A DNA stretch of 64,000 bases from Pseudomonas sp. ML96 (GTDB lineage: Bacteria; Pseudomonadota; Gammaproteobacteria; Pseudomonadales; Pseudomonadaceae). The stretch spans positions 1 through 64,000 of the forward strand of contig NZ_JPMY01000003.1 in NCBI RefSeq assembly GCF_000761545.1, read 5' to 3'. A program made the position numbers and the translations under genes. A model generated the notes under the pieces. It saw only the letters and a list, made by a program, of their open reading frames with translations, made no database searches and was not told the origin of the DNA. Below, piece after piece: positions 16,845 to 28,790 of the stretch (its first letter is position 1; each line of letters begins with the position of its first letter).

Positions 16845-18836
16845 ATGCAATCGATTCGCCACGCAGAAGCCCTTGGCAGTGCCAGCCGCGCCGCCGCCTC
16901 CGCGCGTATCGCCATCGAGGCGGTGCAGCCGCAGATAGAGAACGGGCGCTTCGCCGCCAAGTGCCTGGAGCATGCAGCGCAGGCAGTGAAGGCGGTGATC
17001 TTCACCGACGGCCATGACCAGCTCGCAGCGTCCCTGCTCTGGCGTGCCCAGGGTGAGCAGCAGTGGCATCGCGAACCGATGCGCGCACTGGGCAACGACC
17101 AGTGGCAAGGCTGGCTGGTGCCGCAGCGTTGCGGGCTGATCGAGTTCATCATCGAGTCCTGGCAGGACATCTATGCCAGCTACCAGTACGAGCTGAAGAA
17201 GAAGTACGCGGCAGGCGTGTCGGTGGTGCTGGAGCTGCAGGAAGGCGAGCAGCTGGTCCGCAGCATCGGCGCGGAAGCGCCGGCGGTGCTGGCCGAACGC
17301 TTCGTCGAATTGCTGGCACGCCTGGCCGACTGCCAGAGCGCTGACCAGCGAGTAGCATTATTGCTCGATCCGACCACCGGCGATCTGCTGCGGCGCGCCG
17401 AGCATCGCCCGCATCTGGTGCGCAGCGCGGTCTACCGCCTGGATGTGGACCGCCAGTTGGCCCAGTTCGCCAGTTGGTACGAGCTGTTTCCGCGCTCGGA
17501 GAGTGGCGATGAGCAGCGTCACGGCACCTTCCGCGACGTGCAGCGGCGCCTGCCAGACATCGCGGCGATGGGCTTCGACGTGCTGTATTTTCCGCCCATC
17601 CATCCCATCGGCCGTACCCATCGCAAGGGGCCGAACAACAGCCTCAAGGCCGCTGAGGGAGATCCCGGCAGCCCCTACGCGATTGGCGCCGAAGACGGCG
17701 GGCATGATGCGGTACATCCTGAGCTGGGCAGCATGGAAGATTTCCGCGAGCTGGTTGCCGCCGCCCGGCAACATGGCCTGGAGGTGGCGCTGGACTTCGC
17801 CATCCAGTGCTCGCCCGACCATCCCTGGCTGAAGGCGCATCCGGGCTGGTTCAGCTGGCGTCCGGACGGCAGTATCCGCCACGCCGAGAACCCGCCGAAG
17901 AAGTACGAGGACATCGTCAACGTCGACTTCTATGCCGAGGCTGCGGTGCCCGACCTGTGGATGGCGCTGCTGGAGGTGGTGCTGGGCTGGGTGGAGCAGG
18001 GCGTCACCCTGTTTCGCGTGGACAATCCGCACACCAAGCCGCTGCCGTTCTGGGAGTGGCTGATCGCCGAGACCCGGCACCTGCATCCGCAGGTGATCTT
18101 CCTCGCCGAGGCCTTCACCCGCCCGGCGATGATGGCGCGCCTGGGCAAGCTCGGCTTCGCCCAGAGCTACACCTACTTCACCTGGCGCAACAACAAGCAG
18201 GAACTGGCCGAGTACTTCACCGAACTCAACCAGTCGCCCTGGCGCGAGTGCTATCGGCCGAACTTCTTCGTCAACACGCCGGACATCAATCCGTATTTCC
18301 TGCAGCGCTCCGGGCGCCCCGGTTTCCTCATCCGCGCCGCGCTGGCCACCATGGGTTCGGGACTGTGGGGCATGTACTCCGGCTTCGAGCTGTGCGAGGC
18401 GGCGCCGGTGCCGGGCAAGGAGGAATACCTGGACTCGGAGAAGTACCAGCTGCGTGTGCGCGACTACCACGCGCCGGGCAACATCGTCGGCGAGATCAGC
18501 CGGCTCAACCAGATCCGCCGCGACAACCCCGCGCTGCACAGCCATCTCGGTTTCCAGGCCTACAGCGCCTGGAACGACAACATCCTGTACTTCGGCAAGC
18601 GTACTGCTGAACGCGACAACTTCATCCTGGTCGCCATCAATCTCGACCCGCACAACGCCCACGAGGCCAGCTTCGAACTGCCGCTATGGGAGTTCGGCCT
18701 GCCCGATGACGCGGCGCTGGAGGGCGAAGACCTGATGAACGGCCATCGCTGGACCTGGCACGGTAAGGTGCAGTGGATGCGCATAGAACCCTGGCACCTG
18801 CCATTCGGCATCTGGCGCGTACGCCCGGTGCGCTGA
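16845..18836 (+). CDS. glgE: Alpha-1,4-glucan:maltose-1-phosphate maltosyltransferase GlgE
   Basis: A 663-residue GH13_3 enzyme that extends alpha-glucan with maltose-1-phosphate. An N-terminal beta domain (about residues 25-130) and helical insert precede the barrel. LFRVDNPHTKP holds the nucleophile D393 and LAEAFTRPAMM the acid/base E422, at positions nearly equal to those described for Streptomyces GlgE. GPNNSLKA and the SYTYFTWRNNK segment are also family-typical. Start follows GAGGAG at about 10 nt. The downstream TreS-maltokinase makes its donor, and the two genes are 12 nt apart. Confidence 0.97.
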   Translation: MQSIRHAEALGSASRAAASARIAIEAVQPQIENGRFAAKCLEHAAQAVKAVIFTDGHDQLAASLLWRAQGEQQWHREPMRALGNDQWQGWLVPQRCGLIEFIIESWQDIYASYQYELKKKYAAGVSVVLELQEGEQLVRSIGAEAPAVLAERFVELLARLADCQSADQRVALLLDPTTGDLLRRAEHRPHLVRSAVYRLDVDRQLAQFASWYELFPRSESGDEQRHGTFRDVQRRLPDIAAMGFDVLYFPPIHPIGRTHRKGPNNSLKAAEGDPGSPYAIGAEDGGHDAVHPELGSMEDFRELVAAARQHGLEVALDFAIQCSPDHPWLKAHPGWFSWRPDGSIRHAENPPKKYEDIVNVDFYAEAAVPDLWMALLEVVLGWVEQGVTLFRVDNPHTKPLPFWEWLIAETRHLHPQVIFLAEAFTRPAMMARLGKLGFAQSYTYFTWRNNKQELAEYFTELNQSPWRECYRPNFFVNTPDINPYFLQRSGRPGFLIRAALATMGSGLWGMYSGFELCEAAPVPGKEEYLDSEKYQLRVRDYHAPGNIVGEISRLNQIRRDNPALHSHLGFQAYSAWNDNILYFGKRTAERDNFILVAINLDPHNAHEASFELPLWEFGLPDDAALEGEDLMNGHRWTWHGKVQWMRIEPWHLPFGIWRVRPVR

Positions 18837-18848
18837 GAGGAGTTACGC

Positions 18849-22144
<3,296 letters not shown>

Positions 22145-22148
<4 letters not shown>

Positions 22149-24301
22149 ACGATCTGCAACGCTTGCGCCGCGCCGAACACGGCGATCCGTTTGCCTTCCT
22201 CGGTCCGCAGCGCGATGAGCGCGGGCCACTGGTGCGGGCCTGGTTACCCGGCGCGCTGGCGGTGGAGCTGCTCGCCAAGGACAGCGGCGAGGTGCTCGGC
22301 GCCATGCAGCTGGACGACGCGGCCGGGCTGTTCAGCCTGTCCCTGCCGCAGGCGCAGCCGTACCGCCTGCGCATCCACTGGCCCGATGGCGAGCAGGAGG
22401 TCGAGGACCCCTATGCCTTCGGCGCGCTGCTTGGCGAGATCGACCTGTACCTGTTCGCCGAGGGCAATCATCGCCAGCTGGGGCAATGCCTGGGTGGCCA
22501 GCCGATGGAGATCGACGGCGTGCCTGGCGTGCGATTCGCCGTGTGGGCGCCGAATGCCCGGCGGGTCTCGGTGGTTGGTGGCTTCAACGGCTGGGATGGC
22601 CGGCGCCACCCGATGCGCCTGCGCTACCCGAGCGGTGTTTGGGAGCTGTTCATCCCGCGCCTGGCGGTGGGCGAGGTGTACAAGTACGAGATTCTCGGCA
22701 GCGAGGGTGTGTTGCCGCTGAAGGCCGACCCGCTGGCGCTGCAGGGCGAGGCTCCGCCAGCCACCGGCTCGCGCGTCGCGGCGCCGCTGCAGTTCGACTG
22801 GCACGACGACGAATGGCTCGCCAAGCGCTGTGAGCACCAGGGCCACGACCGGCCGCTGAGCATCTACGAGCTGCATGCCGGCTCCTGGCAGCATGTCGAC
22901 GAACGCCCGCCGAGCTGGGCCGAGCTGGCCGAGCGGCTGATTCCCTACGTGCTGGACATGGGCTTCACCCATATCGAGCTATTGCCGGTGATGGAACATC
23001 CGTTCGGTGGCTCCTGGGGCTACCAGCCGCTGTCGATGTTCGCGCCGACCGCACGCTACGGCTCGCCGGCCGACTTCGCCGCCTTCGTCGATGCCTGCCA
23101 TCAGGCCGGCATCGGCGTGCTCCTCGACTGGGTGCCGGCGCATTTCCCCACCGACGAGCACGGCCTGGCGCGCTTCGACGGCACCGCGCTGTACGAGTAC
23201 GAGCACCCGTTCGAGGGCTTCCACCAGGACTGGGACACCTTCATCTACAACCTCGGCCGCATCGAGGTGCACGGTTTCATGCTGGCTTCGGCGCTGCATT
23301 GGCTGCGTACCTTCCACATCGACGGCCTGCGCGTAGACGCGGTGGCCTCGATGCTCTACCGCGACTATTCGCGCAAGGAGGGCGAGTGGATTCCCAACCG
23401 CCACGGTGGCCGCGAGAACCTGGAGGCCATCGAGTTCCTCCGTCATCTCAACGAAGTGGTGGCGAGCGAGGCGCCCGGCGCGCTGGTGATCGCCGAGGAG
23501 TCCACTGCCTGGCCAGGCGTCAGCCGGCCCAGCGCCGAGGGCGGCCTGGGCTTCGCCTACAAGTGGAACATGGGCTGGATGCACGACAGCCTGGCCTACA
23601 TCCAGCAGGACCCGGTGCACCGCAGCTTCCATCACCACCAGCTGACCTTCGGCCTGATCTACGCCTTCTCCGAGCAGTTCATCCTGCCCATCTCGCATGA
23701 CGAGGTGGTGCACGGCAAAGGCTCGCTGCTGGGCAAGATGCCGGGCGACCGCTGGCAGCAGTTCGCCAACCTGCGCCTGTTCCTCAGCTACATGTGGATG
23801 CACCCAGGCAAGAAGCTGCTGTTCATGGGCTGCGAGTTCGGCCAGTGGCGCGAGTGGGATCACGACCAGCAACTGGACTGGTACCTGCTGCGCTTCGCCG
23901 AGCACGCCGGGGTACAGCGTCTGGTGCGCGAACTCAACCGGCTGTACCGCGAGTATCCCGCGCTGCATCGCCTGGACGGGCGGGCAGAGGGCTTTCGCTG
24001 GTTGATCGGCGATGATCAGCGCAACAGCGTGTTCGCCTGGCTGCGTCAGGCCGATGGCGAGACACCGCTGCTGGTGGTGCTCAACTGCACCCCGATGCCG
24101 CGCGCCGGTTACCACGTCGGCGTGCCGCGTCGTGGACGCTGGCGGGTGCTACTCAACAGCGACGACGAACACTTCCTCGGCTCCGGCGCCGGCAGCCGTG
24201 GCGATCTGGAGTGCTCGGTGGAGTCGGCCCACGGCCAGCCGCAGTCGCTGAATCTCGATCTGCCGCCGCTGGGCGTACTGCTGCTTTCGCCCGTCGAGTA
24301 G
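22145..24301 (+). CDS. glgB: 1,4-alpha-glucan branching enzyme GlgB
   Basis: A 718-residue GH13 branching enzyme. The N-terminal CBM48 part ([20 protein letters not shown]) precedes the barrel, with [17 protein letters not shown] (nucleophile D398) and [10 protein letters not shown] (acid/base E451) and the C-terminal [12 protein letters not shown] block. I placed the start at 22145, where ATGA overlaps the treS stop and the protein begins [20 protein letters not shown]; the longer open frame upstream is out of family. It introduces alpha-1,6 branches into the GlgE or GlgA product. Confidence 0.96.
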
Positions 24302-24313
24302 GGCTTCAGCCGG

Positions 24314-24339
24314 CCTGGGAGCTTAACGCTGCTCCCAGG
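24314..24339. terminator. Weak convergent hairpin after glgB
   Basis: CCTGGGAGC and GCTCCCAGG form a 9-bp stem with an 8-nt loop that contains the stop codon of the converging minus-strand gene. There is no T-run, so activity as an intrinsic terminator is doubtful. Confidence 0.35.
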
Positions 24340-24751
24340 TGCCGCCGCCTTTCTCGCAGTCGTTCTTGGCCTGGGTCGGGTCGTCGAGGTCGTAGTAGTA
24401 GGTGACCACCTTGGCGTCGTCCGGCACGTTCGGCTCGTTGGCCGGCGGGTTGGAGCTGGAGGACCGGTGGTTGGCCAGGGTCTCCTGGGTGATGGCCGCA
24501 CGGCAGCTGGCCACGTAGCCGGCGTCGCACTTGGCGACCTTTTCCTGGCGGGTGCCCAGGGTTTCCTGGCTCTCGTTGCTGCACGACCAGTTGATCGTGC
24601 CGGCAGGCATGCCCTGGAACTCGTAGCAGCTCTCGGTTTCCACCGCTGCTACGCCTGGGCTGGAGGATTGGGTGAGGATGTGGCAGCCCTCGGCCAGCGC
24701 CAGGGGGGCGAGCAGGCAGCCGATCAACAGTGCTGTGGCTTTGGCGATCAT
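24323..24751 (-). CDS. Secreted hypothetical protein
   Basis: A 142-residue protein with a clear signal peptide (MIAKATALLIGCLLAPLALA, cleavage probably before EGCHIL). The mature part has six cysteines (HIL, ESCYEF, SCSNES, KCDAGY, SCRAAI and NDCEKG regions) and could form three disulphides in the periplasm. It ends in DCEKGGGTWEQR. I do not recognise the family. Start at 24751 follows GGGAGG at 6 nt; the open frame extends 15 codons upstream without signal-peptide character. Confidence 0.65.
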   Translation of the reverse strand: MIAKATALLIGCLLAPLALAEGCHILTQSSSPGVAAVETESCYEFQGMPAGTINWSCSNESQETLGTRQEKVAKCDAGYVASCRAAITQETLANHRSSSSNPPANEPNVPDDAKVVTYYYDLDDPTQAKNDCEKGGGTWEQR

Positions 24752-24809
24752 CCGAAGCCTCCCTTGTGGTTTGTGGAACCTGAAGTTGTGAGCCATCCGT
24801 TGCCGCCGA

Positions 24810-24841
24810 GTTCAGCCTTTCTGCGGCGAGAAAGGTTGAAC
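24810..24841. promoter_or_regulatory. Near-perfect inverted repeat carrying back-to-back GAACT elements
   Basis: GTTCAGCCTTTCT and AGAAAGGTTGAAC (12 of 13 positions complementary) flank GCGGCG. Each outer end reads outward as GAACT, an ECF-type -35. On the minus strand GAACTC is followed after 16 nt by TCACA, a fair AlgU-like match for the secreted-protein gene. The plus side has no clear -10 before the DUF2513/glgP unit. Confidence 0.5.
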
Positions 24842-24894
24842 TAAGCGCGGCCGCACGGACCCTTAGCTGGTGATGCCTGAGGAGGGAAATCACG

Positions 24895-25224
24895 ATGAAG
24901 AGAGACAAGCAACTGATCAGGGCACTGCTGCTGGAGATCGAAGGTCGCGAATACGGCCACTGCTACGAGCCTGCTCCCTTGGCCGGGCACGATCTGGATT
25001 CGGTCAAATATCACCTGCACCTGCTGCATCAGGCCGGTCTGGTCGAGTGCGAACTGGAACACTCCTGGGACGGCGAGCCGATGCTTATCGCCCGTAGCCT
25101 GACCCTGCCGGGGCATGACCTGCTGGACAGCCTGCGCGCCGCGGAACAGGCCGAAGAGCCGGTGACGCCCTTGCTCGTGCAACTGGCCGAGGCGGCACGG
25201 GAATCGCTGCGCCGCATCGCCTGA
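24895..25224 (+). CDS. DUF2513 domain protein
   Basis: A 109-residue protein beginning MKRDKQLIRALLLEIEGREY, the characteristic DUF2513 opening. The rest (VKYHLHLLHQAGLVECELEH) looks like a winged-helix DNA-binding fold, and such proteins are usually phage or small regulator genes. It lies 11 nt upstream of glgP and shares its promoter. A role as regulator of glycogen breakdown would be inference. Confidence 0.8.
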   Translation: MKRDKQLIRALLLEIEGREYGHCYEPAPLAGHDLDSVKYHLHLLHQAGLVECELEHSWDGEPMLIARSLTLPGHDLLDSLRAAEQAEEPVTPLLVQLAEAARESLRRIA

Positions 25225-25235
25225 AGGAGGTTGCC

Positions 25236-27674
25236 ATGGCTGCGGAAAACGAGGTCGCCGAGTTCAAGCAGAGCATCCTCGCCAAGCTCAAGTACGCGGT
25301 GGGCAAGGACCCCGGCAACGCCTACGAGCACGACTGGTTCGAGGCCATCGCCCTGGCCGCGCGCGATCATGTGGTCGACCGCTGGGAAGAGGCCTCGGCG
25401 CAGCTCGACCGGCGCAACCAGAAGCGCATCTACTACCTGTCGCTGGAGTTTCTGATCGGCCGCCTGCTGGTCGACAACCTGAGCAACCTCGGCCTGCTCG
25501 AGGTGGCGCGGCAGGCGCTGGGCGAGCTGGGTGTCGATCTCGAGCGCATTCGCCAGATCGAACCAGACGCGGCGCTCGGCAATGGCGGCCTTGGCCGCCT
25601 GGCGGCGTGCTTCATGGAGAGCATGGCCACCCTCGGCCTGGCTGCCCACGGCTACGGCATCCGCTACGAACACGGGCTGTTCCGCCAGGCACTGGCGGAT
25701 GGCTGGCAACAGGAACAGACCGAGACCTGGCTGGACTTCGGCAACCCCTGGGAATTCGAGCGCCCGGAGGTCGCCTACAGCATCGGCTTCGGTGGCGCGG
25801 TACTCAGCCAGACTGAAGGCGGCGAGGTGCCGCGACACAGCTGGCAGCCCCACGAGACCATGCGCGCCATCGCCTACGACACGCCAGTGATCGGCTGGCG
25901 TCGTTCGGCAGTCAACACCCTGCGCCTGTGGCGCGCTCGCGCCGAGGAAGACCTGCACCTGGATCGCTTCAACGCCGGCGACCATATCGGCGCGGTGGTC
26001 GAGGTGGTGCGCGCCGAAAGCATCTCGCAGGTGCTGTATCCGGCCGACAGCACAGAGGCAGGGCAGGAGCTGCGCCTGCGCCAGGAGTTCTTCTTCGTGT
26101 CCGCCTCGCTGCAGGACCTGCTGCAGCGCCACATGCGCGAGCACGGCGACATCCGCCTGCTGCCGGAGCGGGTGGCGATCCAGCTCAACGATACCCACCC
26201 GGCCATCGCCGTGGCCGAACTGATGCGCCTGCTGGTGGATGAGCACCTGCTCAGCTGGTACGACGCCTGGCAGCTGACCGTGGCGACCCTGTCCTACACC
26301 AACCACACGCTGCTGCCCGAGGCCCTGGAGTCCTGGCCGGTGTCGCTGATGGAGCGCCTGCTGCCGCGGCACATGCAGATCGTCTACCTGATCAACTCCT
26401 ACCATATCGATGCGCTGCGCGCGCAGGACATCCACGACTTCGACCTGTTGCGCTCGGTGTCGCTGATCGAAGAGGAACATGGCCGCCGCGTACGCATGGG
26501 CAACCTGGCGTTCCTCGGCGCGCACAGTGTCAACGGCGTGTCGGCGCTGCACACCGAGCTGATGCGCAAGACGGTGTTTCGCGACCTGCATGGCCTGTAC
26601 CCAACGCGGATCAACAACAAGACCAATGGCGTGACCTTCCGCCGCTGGCTGTTCCAGATCAACCCGGCGCTCACCGAGCTGCTGGTCGATACCCTCGGCG
26701 AGGGCGTGCTGGATTCGCCGGAAACGGTGCTGCGCAGCCTGGAAAACCATGCCGAGAAGAAGGCCATGCACAAGCGCTATGCCGCCCTGCGCCAGCGCAA
26801 CAAGGCCGCCCTGGCCGCCCTGGTGCAGGAACGCCTGGGCATAGTGCTGGACACCGGTGCGATGTTCGACGTGCAGGTCAAACGCATCCACGAGTACAAG
26901 CGCCAGTTGCTCAACCTGCTGCACACCGTGGCGCTGTACCAGGCGATCCGCAACGAGCCGACCACCGACTGGGTACCGCGGGTGAAGATCTTCGCCGGCA
27001 AGGCCGCGGCCAGCTATCACCAGGCCAAGCTGATCATCAAGCTGGCCAACGACATCAGCCGCACGGTCAACGACGACCCCACGGTGCGCGGCCTGCTCAA
27101 GGTGGTGTTCATCCCCAACTACAACGTCAGCCTGGCCGAGACCATCATCCCGGCGGCGGACCTGTCCGAGCAGATTTCCACCGCGGGCCTGGAAGCCTCC
27201 GGCACCAGCAACATGAAGTTCGCCCTCAACGGCGCGCTGACCATCGGCACCCTGGACGGTGCCAACGTGGAGATGTGCGAGCAGGTGGGCAGCGACAACA
27301 TGTTCATCTTCGGCATGACCGCGCAGCAGGTCGAGGCACGCAAACGCACTGGCGATCTGAACATGAGCTCGGTGATCGCCGGTTCGCAGCGCCTGACCAG
27401 CGCCCTGGAGGCGATTCGCTCGGGGGTGTTCTCACCGGATGATCCGGGTCGTTTCACCGGACTGATCGATGCGCTGGTCTACGACGACCGTTTCATGCTC
27501 TGCGCCGACTTCGACGACTACTGGGATACCCAGCGCAAGGTCGATGCGCTGTGGCAGGACCCGGCGCGCTGGTGGCGGGCGGCGGTGCTCAACACCGCGC
27601 GGATGGGCTGGTTCTCCTCGGATCGCACCATTCGCGAATACGCCGGGGAGATCTGGCGCGCCTTGCCGCGCTGA
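25236..27674 (+). CDS. glgP: Glycogen/starch/alpha-glucan phosphorylase GlgP
   Basis: An 812-residue GT35 enzyme that phosphorolyses alpha-1,4-glucan to glucose-1-phosphate. GNGGLGRLAACFMESMATL is intact and the pyridoxal-phosphate lysine is K661 in SGTSNMKFALNGALTIGTLD. Start follows GGAGG. Length is normal for the family. Glucose-1-phosphate can feed GalU, while limit dextrins go to MalQ and TreY/TreZ. It ends 6 nt from the converging kinase gene. Confidence 0.97.
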   Translation: MAAENEVAEFKQSILAKLKYAVGKDPGNAYEHDWFEAIALAARDHVVDRWEEASAQLDRRNQKRIYYLSLEFLIGRLLVDNLSNLGLLEVARQALGELGVDLERIRQIEPDAALGNGGLGRLAACFMESMATLGLAAHGYGIRYEHGLFRQALADGWQQEQTETWLDFGNPWEFERPEVAYSIGFGGAVLSQTEGGEVPRHSWQPHETMRAIAYDTPVIGWRRSAVNTLRLWRARAEEDLHLDRFNAGDHIGAVVEVVRAESISQVLYPADSTEAGQELRLRQEFFFVSASLQDLLQRHMREHGDIRLLPERVAIQLNDTHPAIAVAELMRLLVDEHLLSWYDAWQLTVATLSYTNHTLLPEALESWPVSLMERLLPRHMQIVYLINSYHIDALRAQDIHDFDLLRSVSLIEEEHGRRVRMGNLAFLGAHSVNGVSALHTELMRKTVFRDLHGLYPTRINNKTNGVTFRRWLFQINPALTELLVDTLGEGVLDSPETVLRSLENHAEKKAMHKRYAALRQRNKAALAALVQERLGIVLDTGAMFDVQVKRIHEYKRQLLNLLHTVALYQAIRNEPTTDWVPRVKIFAGKAAASYHQAKLIIKLANDISRTVNDDPTVRGLLKVVFIPNYNVSLAETIIPAADLSEQISTAGLEASGTSNMKFALNGALTIGTLDGANVEMCEQVGSDNMFIFGMTAQQVEARKRTGDLNMSSVIAGSQRLTSALEAIRSGVFSPDDPGRFTGLIDALVYDDRFMLCADFDDYWDTQRKVDALWQDPARWWRAAVLNTARMGWFSSDRTIREYAGEIWRALPR

Positions 27675-27680
27675 GGCGCG

Positions 27681-28790
27681 TCAGCCGGACAGGGCCAGCG
27701 GCAGGCGCAGCTCGACGCGCGCCAGCTCGCCCTGGTTGCCGAAGCTGACCTGGCCGCCGAAGCTCTCGGCCAGGGCCTGGACGATCGGCAGGCCAAGCCC
27801 CCAGCCCTTGGTGTCGCTGCGGCTGGAGATGAAGTAGGGCGTGGCCAGGTTGGCCAGCACCTCGCCGGGAAAGGTGCCGTGGTTGCTCACCAGCAGGCGG
27901 ACGCAGTCGCCCTCCAGGCTCTGCTCGATGCGGATCGGCTGCCCCGGCCGGCCGTGCTTGGCGGCGTTGCCGATCAGGTTGTCGAAGATGCGCAGGAACG
28001 CCATGCGGTCCCACAGCACCTGCAGGCCGGCTTCTTCCAGCTGCAACTCCAGTGGGTTGTCGACCTGCAGGCGCAGGTTGGCCACCGCGTCGCGCAGCAG
28101 CGCGGCCAGGTCGATGCTCTCGCTGAGCAGCTTGATGCCGCCGCCGACGCTGACGTGGGAGATGTCCAGCAGGTTGCCGACCATCTCGTCGATGCGCTTC
28201 AGGTTGTCCTGCAGCACGCTGAGCAGCTCCTCGGTGCGGCGCTCCGGGTTGCGTTGCATCAGCCCGGTGGCCATCACGGCGGCGGCCAGCGGCGAGCGTA
28301 GATCGTGGCTGAAGGAGCGCATGAAGCGCTCGAGCATGATCTTTTCCTTGCTCAGCTGTTCGTTGCGCGCCTCGGCCCAGTTGCGCTGGCGCTCGACCCG
28401 CTCCAGGCGGGTGTTGCTCTTCATCAGGCTGGTGATGGTGGCCAGCACTTCTTCCGGGTTGATCGGGTGCGTCAGGTAGGCGCGGGCGCCGGTGTTGAGG
28501 CCGGTGGCCTTGTCCTGGCCGCTGATGAAGGTGGCCGAGATGTTGATGATCGCCGGCAGCCGCGCGGGGCCCAGGCGCTGCTCGGCCTTCTGGATCAGCT
28601 CGAAGCCGGTCATGTCCGGCAGGTTGATGTCGAGGATCACCAGGTCCACGCCCTCCAGCATCAGGGCCAGGCCCTCGGCCCCGGTGGCGGCCTCGATTAC
28701 TTGGAAGTTGGCCTCGCCGGCGAGGATTTTGCGCAATACGTAGCGGTTGGCTTCCATGTCATCGACGATGAGGATTCGTCTAGTGCGCAT
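27681..28790 (-). CDS. Response regulator-histidine kinase hybrid (REC-HisKA-HATPase)
   Basis: A 369-residue soluble protein with a receiver at about 1-125 (ILIVDD, phospho-acceptor D54 in VILDINLPD), then a coiled coil, HisKA with H162 in FSHDLRSPLAAA and an HATPase (DNLIGNAAKHG, SRSDTKGWGLGLPIVQ). It has no membrane segment. It overlaps the preceding gene by 11 nt and is last in the rsb-type operon, so it may be the final phospho-relay output. The receiver lies before the kinase, an arrangement typical of kinases controlled by another kinase. Confidence 0.9.
   Translation of the reverse strand: MRTRRILIVDDMEANRYVLRKILAGEANFQVIEAATGAEGLALMLEGVDLVILDINLPDMTGFELIQKAEQRLGPARLPAIINISATFISGQDKATGLNTGARAYLTHPINPEEVLATITSLMKSNTRLERVERQRNWAEARNEQLSKEKIMLERFMRSFSHDLRSPLAAAVMATGLMQRNPERRTEELLSVLQDNLKRIDEMVGNLLDISHVSVGGGIKLLSESIDLAALLRDAVANLRLQVDNPLELQLEEAGLQVLWDRMAFLRIFDNLIGNAAKHGRPGQPIRIEQSLEGDCVRLLVSNHGTFPGEVLANLATPYFISSRSDTKGWGLGLPIVQALAESFGGQVSFGNQGELARVELRLPLALSG

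Noticed and set aside
25029..27020. Minus-strand open frame of 663 codons
   Set aside because: Antisense to glgP, which keeps all phosphorylase blocks and the PLP lysine.
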